Shown here: in pieces, positions 1-7,542 of the stretch
Layout of the letters: each line of letters starts with the position of its first letter
How positions within the stretch are numbered: the first letter of the stretch is position 1
Assembly (NCBI GenBank): GCA_964417785.1
Contig: CAYQJO010000065.1
Location: 1 to 19,140, forward strand
DNA: 19,140 nt
Origin: DAOTUL01 sp034437435
GTDB taxonomy: Bacteria > Chloroflexota > Anaerolineae > Aggregatilineales > Phototrophicaceae
Direction of reading: 5' to 3'
Translations under genes and position numbers: made by a program
Notes under the pieces: model-generated
What the model was told of the DNA's origin: nothing
The model's input: the letters and a program-made list of their open reading frames with translations, nothing else
Database searches by the model: none

Positions 1-36
1 CCGCACGATATAAGACCTGAGTCGAACATTGTCCTG

Positions 37-78
37 AGCAAAAGCCGATAGCCCTGTTGCTATCGGCTTTTGCTTTTG
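37..78 (+). terminator. Rho-independent terminator of an upstream gene
   Basis: A perfect 15-bp inverted repeat pairs 37-51 with 60-74 around an 8-nt loop (52-59), and a short T run follows (74-77). The stem is largely symmetric in A and T at its base, so it could work in both directions. It probably closes a gene on the + strand that ends just inside or before the window. In-frame stops occur at 11-13 and 18-20, but too little sequence is left to choose between them or name the gene. Confidence 0.85.
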
Positions 79-87
79 TGCTATACT
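79..87 (+). promoter_or_regulatory. Candidate extended -10 element for the O-antigen ligase/radical SAM operon
   Basis: TG, one base, then TATACT (82-87) forms an extended -10 element, 29 nt before the first start codon. The best -35 match is weak: TTGCTA at 57-62, with a 19-nt spacer and lying inside the terminator stem. An extended -10 can act without a good -35. This is the only promoter-like sequence ahead of the operon inside the window, and no transcription data support it. Confidence 0.35.
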
Positions 88-116
88 ACGGAGTATTACG
101 GACTTGAAGTATTGTA

Positions 117-1397
117 ATGACGCTGCAAAGTATTGTATTGGCAATCCCGCGACAACCTGTGATCCATGCTGGTATTCTGGCGACTCTGGCACTTGTCCCG
201 GTCTGGTATCGGCTGCCGGGTGCGCCTGCGCCCTGGACCGCCCATTACGTCACCGGTTACGCAATCTTTATCCCGATTGTGTGGACCCTCAGCGCATGGC
301 TGCTGCTGGGCCTGCCCGGTCTGCGTGACTTCGCCCACGACCGGCTCCGCCTGACCTGGGCGCTGTCGCTGATAATGCTGGTTATCTGGGCGTTGTTGTC
401 GTCACAGTGGGCGTTCTCACGGGCGGAAGTGGCGGTCGGTGCCGCAGTCCAGATGGCGCTGGCGGCAGCGTTTGCTATATGCGTCGCCTGTGCCGGACCA
501 TCACCCCGGACCATTATCATGGCTCTCATCGGTGCGGCCCTGGTTCACGCGGCCATCGGCGGTTTACAGGTCGCCCTGCAAGGAACCCTCGGCCTGCCCG
601 GTGAACTTCCGCTGGACCCGCAGCAGTCCGGTGTCAGTGTGGTGCAATCCGGCGATACCCGCTGGCTGCGTCCATATGGTCTGGCATCGCATCCCAACGT
701 TTTCGCCGGGTTTATCGTGGCGGGACTCCTGGCGAGTGCCGCCTGGATCACCGCGCCATCGACCCGTATGCGCGGCACGCTGGCGTTTTTCTTTCTGCTG
801 TGGATTCTGCTGCTCACCTTCTCACGCGGCGCATGGATTGGCTTTGCCGCCGGTGCGGTCGCACTGCTACCGCTGCTGCTGCGGGATCGCCTGCGTGACA
901 CCACCACTCGCCGTTATGTTGTCGCGGTGCTGGGAGGGGCTGTCGCGTTTGGTCTGGTGTTTTTCATCCTGTACCGCCCACTGCTGCTGACGCGCACCAC
1001 CGGCGGCGAATTGACCGAGGTGCAGTCTGTGGGCAAGCGGGCGGTGCTGATGGAAGTGGCTTTCACAGCAGTTGATAGCGACCCGGTACGCGGAGTAGGT
1101 GCCGGTAATTTCCCCTGGTATGCGAGTCATTACCTCTATTACTTCTCCGACCTGGACCTACGCGGCGATAACGTCCATAGTGTGCTGCTTTCCGCTCAGG
1201 CCGAACTCGGCATCGTTGGTTTGCTGCTCACGGTGGTGATGGTCGTCACGGGCATAGAATCCGGGCTGCGGCGACTTGATGCCAACCGAGCCGTGCTTAT
1301 CAGCATCGTTGTGGCGTTGATGGTCATCGGACTGGTCGATCATTATCCCTGGACGATGGTGCATTATCAGATTTTATGGTGGAGTCTTCTGGCATGA
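117..1397 (+). CDS. O-antigen ligase family membrane protein (Wzy_C-like)
   Basis: This is a 426-residue, very hydrophobic protein with roughly ten or more membrane segments. Its pattern fits the O-antigen ligase/polymerase family. There is a periplasmic-type loop with a conserved histidine followed by Pro-Asn (SHPNVFAGF, about residues 196-204), then RGAWIGFAAG, and late in the protein a GxGxGNF stretch followed by DNVHS and the typical ELGIVGLLL membrane segment. Members of this family transfer or polymerise lipid-linked glycans on the outer face of the cytoplasmic membrane; the substrate cannot be read here. The ribosome site is weak (GAAG at 106-109). The stop overlaps the next gene's ATG as ATGA, so the two are probably coupled. 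The protein could be a ligase or a polymerase; the family cannot be split by eye. Confidence 0.8.
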   Translation: MTLQSIVLAIPRQPVIHAGILATLALVPVWYRLPGAPAPWTAHYVTGYAIFIPIVWTLSAWLLLGLPGLRDFAHDRLRLTWALSLIMLVIWALLSSQWAFSRAEVAVGAAVQMALAAAFAICVACAGPSPRTIIMALIGAALVHAAIGGLQVALQGTLGLPGELPLDPQQSGVSVVQSGDTRWLRPYGLASHPNVFAGFIVAGLLASAAWITAPSTRMRGTLAFFFLLWILLLTFSRGAWIGFAAGAVALLPLLLRDRLRDTTTRRYVVAVLGGAVAFGLVFFILYRPLLLTRTTGGELTEVQSVGKRAVLMEVAFTAVDSDPVRGVGAGNFPWYASHYLYYFSDLDLRGDNVHSVLLSAQAELGIVGLLLTVVMVVTGIESGLRRLDANRAVLISIVVALMVIGLVDHYPWTMVHYQILWWSLLA

Positions 1398-3757
1398 GTT
1401 TACAACACGCAATATTCGAGACCGTTGCCTACGCCGATGTGTTCGATTATCCCCTCACGCTGGATGAGATACACCGCTATCTGATCGGTGTCCAGGCGAC
1501 ACGGGAATCGGTTGCCGCTGCCCTATCCGACCATCCCCATATCGCCTGTGTGGGCAAGCTCTACTGCTTGCCGGGACGCGAAACCGTGATCGATGTGCGC
1601 AATCAGCGAACCCATGAAGCCAAACGGCTGTGGCCGCTGGCGCTGCATTATGGTCGCTGGATCGGTCGCCTGCCGTTTGTGCGTATGGTGGCAATCACCG
1701 GGTCGTTGGCTGTCGATAATACTCCGCCCGGTGGCGATGTCGATTATTTCATCATCACCGCGCCCCGGCGTCTGTGGCTGACACGCCTGCTGGTGATTGC
1801 TTTGGTCCGTTGGGCAGCGCGATCCGGCATCACGCTCTGCCCCAACTATCTGCTCTCGGAGAACGCACTTTATATCCGCGATCAAGGGATGTATCCCGCC
1901 CGTGAGATCACACAGATGGTGCCTGTGGCCGGTCTGGCGACCTACCATGATTTCCGTGAGCGCAACGGCTGGACGGTTGACTATTTCCCCAACGCGGTTG
2001 AGCCGCCAGATCGTCCTGGTACCAATAATGCGGGTGGTGGCGGTCTCTTTCAGCGAATCACAGAGATGCTGCTGCGCACGCCGCCAGGGGACTGGCTTGA
2101 TCGCTGGGAGATGCGGCGCAAAGTCCACAAACTCAGTCGCGACCCCTCCTCAGAGGCGCAGTTTTCGCGGGACTGGTGTAAGGGACATTTTGACGGTCAT
2201 ATGGGCAGGATCATGAATGCTTACCAATCACGACTTGAGCGATTGAATGGAAGTGCGATGGAAAACAACAAAGTATTGTTCGGACAATCGTATTATCTGC
2301 GTTTCGACCCCAAGCTGTGGGCGGCCATGCAGCCATATCCGCCGCTGGGGACTCTGTATGCGGCGGCATATCTGCGCCAGCGGGGTTATGATGTTGCCCT
2401 ATTTGACGCGATGCTGGCTGAGTCGGAGACCGAATGGGCAGCAGCCCTCGATCGGGAACGGCCCCGCTACGCCGTCATCTATGAGGACAACTTCAACTAT
2501 CTCTCCAAGATGTGCCTCTCACGCATGCGTGAAGCCGCGCTGACCATGATCGACATGGCAAAGCAGCGTGGTTGCACCATCATCGTCTGCGGTGCCGACG
2601 CCACCGACCACAGCACTGTCTATCTGGACGGCGGTGCCGATTATGTGCTGTTGGGCGAGGGTGAAGAGTCGCTGGGCGAATTGATGGACGCGCTCAGAGC
2701 AGGCGATCCGGCAGACAGCATCGCTGGTGTTGTATCGCAGACGCAGCCGGAAGGCACCCGCCGCCCCGTCATGCGTTGCCTGGACGACCTGCCACATCCT
2801 GCCTGGGATTTGATCGACGTGGAGCGCTATCGGGCGATCTGGACCGAGCGGCACGGTTATTATTCGATGAACTTGGTGACGACACGCGGCTGCCCCTATC
2901 ATTGTAACTGGTGTGCCAAACCCATCTGGGGCCAGCGGTATAACGTCCACAGCCCGGAATATGTGGCCGACCAGATGAAACACCTCCAGGCGACTTACCA
3001 GCCGGATCATATCTGGTTTGCCGATGACATCATGGGCCTGAAACCGGGTTGGATCGAGCGTTTTGCCGATGTTTTAGAACAGAAGAACGTTCGGATACCT
3101 TTTAAATGTCTCAGCCGGGTCGATCTGCTGGTGCGCGGCGATACGGTAAACGCGCTCAACCGGGCTGGATGTCGCACCGTGTGGGTGGGCGCGGAATCGG
3201 GCGCACAACATGTGCTGGATGCGATGGAAAAAGGCACCACAGTCGCGCAGATTCATGAAGCGGCGGATCGTTTGCACCGCGCCGGGATCGAAGTGGGATT
3301 CTTCCTGCAATTCGGCTATCCCGGCGAGACCCGCGCCGACATCGAGAAAACACTCCAACTGGTGCGTGACTGCCGCCCCGATGATGTTGGCATTTCCGTC
3401 TCATACCCACTCCCTGGCACACCCTTCTACGAACGGGTCAAAACCGAGTTGGGCGAGCGCCAGCACTGGCAAGACTCGGCGGACCTGGCGATGCTCTACG
3501 CCGGACCCTTCAGCACCGGCTTCTACCGCCAGTTGCACACCGTCGTCCATAAGGAGTTTCGCGCCCGCAAGACCTTCGCCGCACTGAGGCACAGCCGTCC
3601 GCGTGACCTGGCCGCCATGATCTACCACACAGCGACTCTGCCACTGGCCCGAATGCGACTCAACCGGTTGGCGCAGCAGCCGCACCGGGGGATTGATGCG
3701 CTGCAACCGCGCATGGATTACGCCGCCGCCGCCACGCCCAGCCCACAGGAGGATTGA
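1394..3757 (+). CDS. Fusion: winged-helix/nucleotidyltransferase domain plus B12-binding radical SAM protein
   Basis: This is a 787-residue two-part protein. I start it at ATG 1394, which overlaps the previous stop as ATGA and has GGAG 9 nt upstream; an in-frame ATG at 1376 has less support. Residues 1-90 look like a winged helix (YADVFDYPLTLDEIHRYL). Residues about 95-285 look like a nucleotidyltransferase fold, with Gly103-Ser104 followed by Asp115-x-Asp117. From Met289 a complete B12-binding radical SAM protein begins: a Rossmann-like domain opening with PYPPLGTLYAAAYLRQRGYDV, then the iron-sulfur motif Cys500-x3-Cys504-x2-Cys507 and the usual GAESG segment. I see no DxHxxG cobalamin-ligand motif, which is common in this broad family. 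The second half is clearly paralogous to the next gene. A GGAAG box precedes an ATG at 2258, so the radical SAM half might also be made alone. The substrate is unknown. Confidence 0.85.
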   Translation: MSLQHAIFETVAYADVFDYPLTLDEIHRYLIGVQATRESVAAALSDHPHIACVGKLYCLPGRETVIDVRNQRTHEAKRLWPLALHYGRWIGRLPFVRMVAITGSLAVDNTPPGGDVDYFIITAPRRLWLTRLLVIALVRWAARSGITLCPNYLLSENALYIRDQGMYPAREITQMVPVAGLATYHDFRERNGWTVDYFPNAVEPPDRPGTNNAGGGGLFQRITEMLLRTPPGDWLDRWEMRRKVHKLSRDPSSEAQFSRDWCKGHFDGHMGRIMNAYQSRLERLNGSAMENNKVLFGQSYYLRFDPKLWAAMQPYPPLGTLYAAAYLRQRGYDVALFDAMLAESETEWAAALDRERPRYAVIYEDNFNYLSKMCLSRMREAALTMIDMAKQRGCTIIVCGADATDHSTVYLDGGADYVLLGEGEESLGELMDALRAGDPADSIAGVVSQTQPEGTRRPVMRCLDDLPHPAWDLIDVERYRAIWTERHGYYSMNLVTTRGCPYHCNWCAKPIWGQRYNVHSPEYVADQMKHLQATYQPDHIWFADDIMGLKPGWIERFADVLEQKNVRIPFKCLSRVDLLVRGDTVNALNRAGCRTVWVGAESGAQHVLDAMEKGTTVAQIHEAADRLHRAGIEVGFFLQFGYPGETRADIEKTLQLVRDCRPDDVGISVSYPLPGTPFYERVKTELGERQHWQDSADLAMLYAGPFSTGFYRQLHTVVHKEFRARKTFAALRHSRPRDLAAMIYHTATLPLARMRLNRLAQQPHRGIDALQPRMDYAAAATPSPQED
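2249..2260 (+). promoter_or_regulatory. Possible internal ribosome binding site and start codon (radical SAM half)
   Basis: GGAAG (2249-2253) lies 4 nt before an in-frame ATG (2258-2260) exactly at the junction between the nucleotidyltransferase part and the radical SAM part. The protein from this ATG would be 499 residues, close to the sizes of the other two radical SAM proteins in the operon (458 and 490). This suggests either a recent gene fusion that kept the old start site or internal initiation. Confidence 0.4.
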
Positions 3758-3760
3758 TCG

Positions 3761-5137
3761 TTGGATATTCTGCTGACACATGGTTATTTTCTGTGGGAGG
3801 ACCCGCACGAACGACAGATCATGCGGCCCTATCCACCGTTGGGAATTCTGTATATCTCGTCGCATCTGAAAGCGAAGGGCTTTGATGTCCAGGTCTACGA
3901 CACTACCCTGAGCAGTCCGGCGGCCTTCCGTGAGTATGTCCTGCGGGAGTGTCCACCGTTGGTGGGCATTTACTGCAATATGCTCACCCGTCGCTACATC
4001 ATCGGTATGATCGACGCCTGCAAAGCTGCCGGGTCAACCGTCGTGGTCGGCGGACCGGACCCGGCCAACTACATCACCGAGTATCTCGATCATGGAGCCG
4101 ACATCATCGCCAGCGGTGAAGGGGAGGTCACGATGGAAGAGATTCTGGCCGCCGAGAAGCCGCTGGATCAGATTGAGGGCATCGCTTTCCGCCGCGACGA
4201 CGGCTCGCTGGTCCGGACACCGCCTCGCTCGCAGATCAAAGATTTGAACGAACAGCCCTTCCCCGACCGCGCCGCCATCGACATCCCGGCCTACATGCGC
4301 ATCTGGAAAGAGAATCACGGCCAGTCCGCCGTCTCGCTGATTACCGCTCGCGGCTGTCCCTATACCTGTACCTGGTGCAGCCATGCCGTCTTCGGCTACA
4401 CCCACCGCCGCCGCTCACCGCAAAACGTCGTGGACGAGGTGGCCCACATCCGCGAGACCTATAACCCGGACCTGCTCTGGTACGCTGACGATGTGTTTAC
4501 CATCAATCACCGCTGGTTGTTCGCCTATGCTGAGGAACTCTCCCGCCGGGGACTCCATACCCCGTTTGAGACCATCTCACGTGAGGACCGGCTCGATGAG
4601 CAGGTGGTCAAAACGCTGGCCGATATGGGCTGTTACCGGCTGTGGGTGGGGGCCGAGAGCGGATCGCAGCGCGTGCTGGACGCCATGCAGCGCAAAACCG
4701 ACGTGAATCGGGTGAAAGAAGTCGTGCGGATGCTGCAACGCTACGGTATTGAGGCCGGCATGTTCATTATGCTCGGCTACGACGGTGAGCAGATCAGCGA
4801 CCTGGAAGAGACAGTCCAGACGCTCAAAGACGCCAACCCCGATGTTTTCCTGACGACGGTCGCCTATCCCATCAAGGGGACCAAATATTACGAGAAAGTG
4901 GCTGATAACGTGATTCCGCTCAAGCCCTGGCACGAAGGCTCCGACCGTGACCACACCGTCGCTGGTCGCCGGTCGCAGCGATTCTACCGGCATGCCACCC
5001 GCTGGATGGTGGGTGAAGTCGCATATCACCGGCAGCGGAGTACGAGTCAACCGGATTACATGCGCATGGCGAAGTCCTTTATCAACGCTCGTGTAGGGCG
5101 GTTGGGCATGACATTGACGCGAAATGAGGTCGAATGA
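3761..5137 (+). CDS. B12-binding-domain radical SAM protein
   Basis: The 458-residue protein starts at TTG 3761, which has a perfect AGGAGG (3747-3752) at 8-nt spacing and lies 3 nt after the previous stop. The N-terminal half is a B12-binding Rossmann-like domain (PYPPLGILYISSHLKAKGFDV; later GEGEVTMEEIL). The radical SAM core carries Cys199-x3-Cys203-x2-Cys206 for the 4Fe-4S cluster and a GAESGSQ segment. It aligns along its whole length with the second half of the preceding fusion protein, so the two are tandem paralogues, possibly acting in sequence or as a pair. Members of this broad group (COG1032) perform methylations, cyclisations or methylthiolations on varied substrates; which one applies here cannot be told. 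There is no DxHxxG motif. The stop overlaps the next gene as ATGA. Confidence 0.85.
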   Translation: MDILLTHGYFLWEDPHERQIMRPYPPLGILYISSHLKAKGFDVQVYDTTLSSPAAFREYVLRECPPLVGIYCNMLTRRYIIGMIDACKAAGSTVVVGGPDPANYITEYLDHGADIIASGEGEVTMEEILAAEKPLDQIEGIAFRRDDGSLVRTPPRSQIKDLNEQPFPDRAAIDIPAYMRIWKENHGQSAVSLITARGCPYTCTWCSHAVFGYTHRRRSPQNVVDEVAHIRETYNPDLLWYADDVFTINHRWLFAYAEELSRRGLHTPFETISREDRLDEQVVKTLADMGCYRLWVGAESGSQRVLDAMQRKTDVNRVKEVVRMLQRYGIEAGMFIMLGYDGEQISDLEETVQTLKDANPDVFLTTVAYPIKGTKYYEKVADNVIPLKPWHEGSDRDHTVAGRRSQRFYRHATRWMVGEVAYHRQRSTSQPDYMRMAKSFINARVGRLGMTLTRNEVE

Positions 5138-5382
5138 GCGCTTTTGACGCCGCAGCGCCCACCTATGACGCCGACTTTACCGACCGGCGGCTCGGCTTAT
5201 GGCTGCGGCAGCAGGTCCATCACCATCTGCCGTTTCGTCCCGGCCAGCATGTACTGGAACTGGGATGCGGNNNNNNNNNNNNNNNNNNNNNNNNNNNNNN
5301 NNNNNNNNNNNNNNNNNNNNNNNNNNNNNNNNNNNNNNNNNNNNNNNNNNNNNNNNNNNNNNNNNNNNNNTATAGATTATGA
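5134..5382 (+). CDS. Class I SAM-dependent methyltransferase, interrupted by assembly gap
   Basis: Only the first 45 residues (to 5269) can be read before 100 N begin. They start at ATG 5134, overlapping the previous stop as ATGA, and run FDAAAPTYDADF to PGQHVLELGCG. This is the usual N-terminal helix region and motif I (the SAM-binding glycine loop) of a UbiE/Methyltransf_11-type enzyme. The middle is missing. The 12 bases after the gap, read in the frame that ends at TGA 5380-5382, give Tyr-Arg-Leu-stop and would overlap the next ATG as ATGA, just as three other junctions here do. I therefore propose 5382 as the true end, but the gap length is nominal and could hide most of the gene or even extra genes. 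The likely role is O-, N- or C-methylation in the same pathway as the radical SAM enzymes. Confidence 0.65.
   Translation: MSAFDAAAPTYDADFTDRRLGLWLRQQVHHHLPFRPGQHVLELGCXXXXXXXXXXXXXXXXXXXXXXXXXXXXXXXXXXYRL
5271..5370. other. Assembly gap of 100 N
   Basis: Exactly 100 unknown bases form the conventional placeholder for a scaffold join of unknown size. The gap falls inside the methyltransferase gene, directly after motif I. A typical enzyme of this type needs about 450-550 more bases, so the real missing stretch is probably longer than 100. Confidence 0.98.
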
Positions 5383-6035
5383 CCACCCTGTATCGTTCTG
5401 TCTGGGGACATCTCCTGGCGTGGCGCTTTCGCCTCTTTCATCGCCACCGCCACCGCAATCTGGTGCTGGAACGCATCGATGATTGCGACTTTGTGGTGCT
5501 GCCGGATGTCTTCAACCCGGCCCTGTTCCGCACAGGACCGTTCCTGGTGGGGCAGTTGGACCGGATCGCACCGGGGATGCACGTTCTTGATATGGGGACG
5601 GGTTCCGGCATCGCCGCCGTTTTTGCCGCCAGAAGCGGCGCTCAGGTGGTCGCGGTGGACATCAACCCGGCGGCGGTGCGCTGCGCACGCATCAACGCCC
5701 TGCTCAACGATGTAGACGAGCGGATGTGTGTACGCCAGGGCGATCTGTTCGCGCCGGTTCTGGGTGAACAATTCGATCTGATCGTCTTCAATCCGCCGTT
5801 TTACCGGGGAACCCCACGCGATGCCTACGATCATGCATGGCGCGGGCTGGACGTGGCCGAACGATTCGCCGCCGGACTGTCCGATCATCTAAAATCAGGG
5901 GGAAGGACTTTGCTGGTGCTGTCCAGCGATGGCGAGGACTTTCTCGACGCTTTTTCCGGGTTTACAGTCAAGACGCTGGCTACCCGCGACTTAATCAACG
6001 AGATTTTGACCATCTATGAGGTGTGTCCATCATGA
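5379..6035 (+). CDS. PrmC/HemK-like class I methyltransferase
   Basis: This is a 218-residue methyltransferase with SAM motif I at residues about 69-79 (VLDMGTGSGIA), an acidic residue at the end of strand 2 (Asp94 in VAVDIN) and the N-P-P-F motif at 138-141. That motif is typical of enzymes that methylate a planar nitrogen, such as PrmC/HemK (glutamine of release factors) or RNA and DNA base methyltransferases. It lacks PrmC's helical N-terminal domain and instead has a short basic stretch (HRHRHR, 21-26), so it resembles the compact HemK2/Mtq2 or MTS-domain type. An in-frame TAG at 5373-5375 fixes ATG 5379 as the first usable start; its ribosome site lies in the gap. The gene ends in an ATGA overlap with the next radical SAM gene. 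The substrate could be a pathway intermediate rather than a release factor. Confidence 0.75.
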   Translation: MTTLYRSVWGHLLAWRFRLFHRHRHRNLVLERIDDCDFVVLPDVFNPALFRTGPFLVGQLDRIAPGMHVLDMGTGSGIAAVFAARSGAQVVAVDINPAAVRCARINALLNDVDERMCVRQGDLFAPVLGEQFDLIVFNPPFYRGTPRDAYDHAWRGLDVAERFAAGLSDHLKSGGRTLLVLSSDGEDFLDAFSGFTVKTLATRDLINEILTIYEVCPS

Positions 6036-7504
6036 TTATCATGTATAACCCACCGAGTTCAGCCAACCGCAAACCGATTCTGCCGATGTCACTGTTGGCT
6101 CTGGGTGCGCTGCTGGAAGGCCGCCATGAGTATATGATCGTGGATGGCAACCTGGAAGCCGATCCGCTGGCTGTGCTGGACCGTGCCATCCGTGAGACGG
6201 GAGCCGGGGTGCTGGCTGTCACCGTCATGCCGGGACCACAGCTTGTCAACGCTGTGCCGGTCTGCCGTGAACTCAAGCAGCGCTGCCCCGATCTGACCAT
6301 CATCTGGGGCGGCTATTTCCCGACTCAGCATTACGATGCCGTCTTGAAAGCCGATTATGTCGATTATGTGGTGCGTGGACATGGCGAAAAGGTCTTTGTC
6401 GATCTGCTGGATGTGCTGGCACGCGGCGGCAGACCGGTGCAGATGCCCGGTGTCGCCTACCGTGACGACAGCGGTGAGATCATCGCCGAAGCCCCGGCAC
6501 CAATTCCGCATCCGCAGCAACTGCCCGATTTCCCCTATCATCAAATTGACTTCAACCGCTATGTGCGCCGCACCTTCATGGGCAATCGCACCGGGGCGCA
6601 CCATTCCAGTTATGGCTGCCCGTTCTTCTGCAACTTCTGTGCCGTCGTGAATATGGTCGAGGGGCGCTGGTTGGCTCAGTCGGCGGAGCGAACAGCGGAT
6701 ACCGTGCGCCGTCTGGTCGAATTCTATCATCTGGACTCGGTCGAATTCTACGACAACAACTTCTTCACCCGCGAGAGCCGGGTGGCGGAATTCTCCGAAC
6801 GAATCATGGATTTGAACCTGGGATGGTGGGGTGAAGGCCGCATCGACACGATGATGGCTTACGACGAAAGCACCTGGAAGGCCATGCAGAAGAGCGGCCT
6901 GCGCATGGTGTTCCTGGGCGCGGAGTCAGGTTCGAACGAGACGCTCAAGCGAATGGACAAGGGCGGACGCGCTTCGACCGAGAAGACCCTCGACATCGCT
7001 GCCAAAATGCGCAATTACGGTATCGTGCCGGAGATGTCGTTTGTCGTCGGCAACCCACCCGATCCCGAAGGCGACACCGCGGACACCCTCGATTTCATCC
7101 GGCGCGTCAAACGGGTCAATCCGCGCACCGAGATCATCATCTATGTATATACGCCGGTGCCGCTTTCCGGTGAACTCTACGAGCAGGCCAGAGCCGACGG
7201 CTTCAGTTTCCCGGAGACGCTGGAAGGCTGGATTAGCCCGGAATGGCAGGATTTCATCCAGCGGCGCAGTGCCAACATGCCCTGGCTGCACGATCCCTTG
7301 CGGCGGCAGGTGCGCAATTTCGAGCGGGTCCTCAACGCCTACTATCCGACGGCCACCGACGCTCGCCTGGGATCGCTCTGGCGCGGCCTGCTGCGAGCAA
7401 CCAGTGCGTGGCGCTACCATACCGGCTTCTATCATTTCCCCTTGGAACTGCGAGCGCTGCACCGGCTGCTGCGCTACCAGCGTCCGGAGACAAGCGGATT
7501 TTGA
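6032..7504 (+). CDS. B12-binding-domain radical SAM protein (third, divergent)
   Basis: This is a 490-residue protein. I start at ATG 6032, which overlaps the previous stop as ATGA and has GAGGTG (6018-6023) at 8-nt spacing; the GTG at 6023 would lie inside that ribosome site. An N-terminal B12-binding-like domain (about 1-140, with WGGYFPTQHYD and VRGHGE) is followed by the radical SAM core with Cys196-x3-Cys200-x2-Cys203 (YGCPFFCNFC), GRIDTM and a GAESGSNETL segment. It is more distant from the two earlier radical SAM proteins than they are from each other, so it probably does a separate step. The C-terminal ~110 residues are rich in Trp and Arg, as in many COG1032 proteins of unknown substrate. 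It is the last gene of the coupled operon. Confidence 0.85.
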   Translation: MIIMYNPPSSANRKPILPMSLLALGALLEGRHEYMIVDGNLEADPLAVLDRAIRETGAGVLAVTVMPGPQLVNAVPVCRELKQRCPDLTIIWGGYFPTQHYDAVLKADYVDYVVRGHGEKVFVDLLDVLARGGRPVQMPGVAYRDDSGEIIAEAPAPIPHPQQLPDFPYHQIDFNRYVRRTFMGNRTGAHHSSYGCPFFCNFCAVVNMVEGRWLAQSAERTADTVRRLVEFYHLDSVEFYDNNFFTRESRVAEFSERIMDLNLGWWGEGRIDTMMAYDESTWKAMQKSGLRMVFLGAESGSNETLKRMDKGGRASTEKTLDIAAKMRNYGIVPEMSFVVGNPPDPEGDTADTLDFIRRVKRVNPRTEIIIYVYTPVPLSGELYEQARADGFSFPETLEGWISPEWQDFIQRRSANMPWLHDPLRRQVRNFERVLNAYYPTATDARLGSLWRGLLRATSAWRYHTGFYHFPLELRALHRLLRYQRPETSGF

Positions 7505-7506
7505 GG

Positions 7507-7512
7507 TATAAT
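7507..7512 (+). promoter_or_regulatory. Candidate -10 element (TATAAT) for the desulfurase-like gene
   Basis: A consensus TATAAT preceded by GG sits two bases after the stop of the radical SAM gene. I find no -35 match at 16-18 nt. It would place a transcript start near 7519 and leave a leader of about 24 nt before ATG 7543. The same GGTATAA core recurs ahead of ccmE and the GNAT-like gene. Confidence 0.35.
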
Positions 7513-7542
7513 TGACACAAGATGCTATAGGGGATGGATATT

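Noticed and set aside
1523..2128. A 201-codon minus-strand open frame inside the nucleotidyltransferase region
   Set aside because: The + strand frame carries GS and DxD motifs, and the antisense frame has no motif, ribosome site or neighbour on that strand.
7512..7517. Perfect TTGACA that looks like a -35 box
   Set aside because: The matching -10 position (16-18 nt downstream) falls on the gene start and has no TATAAT-like sequence; the adjacent TATAAT is upstream of it, in the wrong order.
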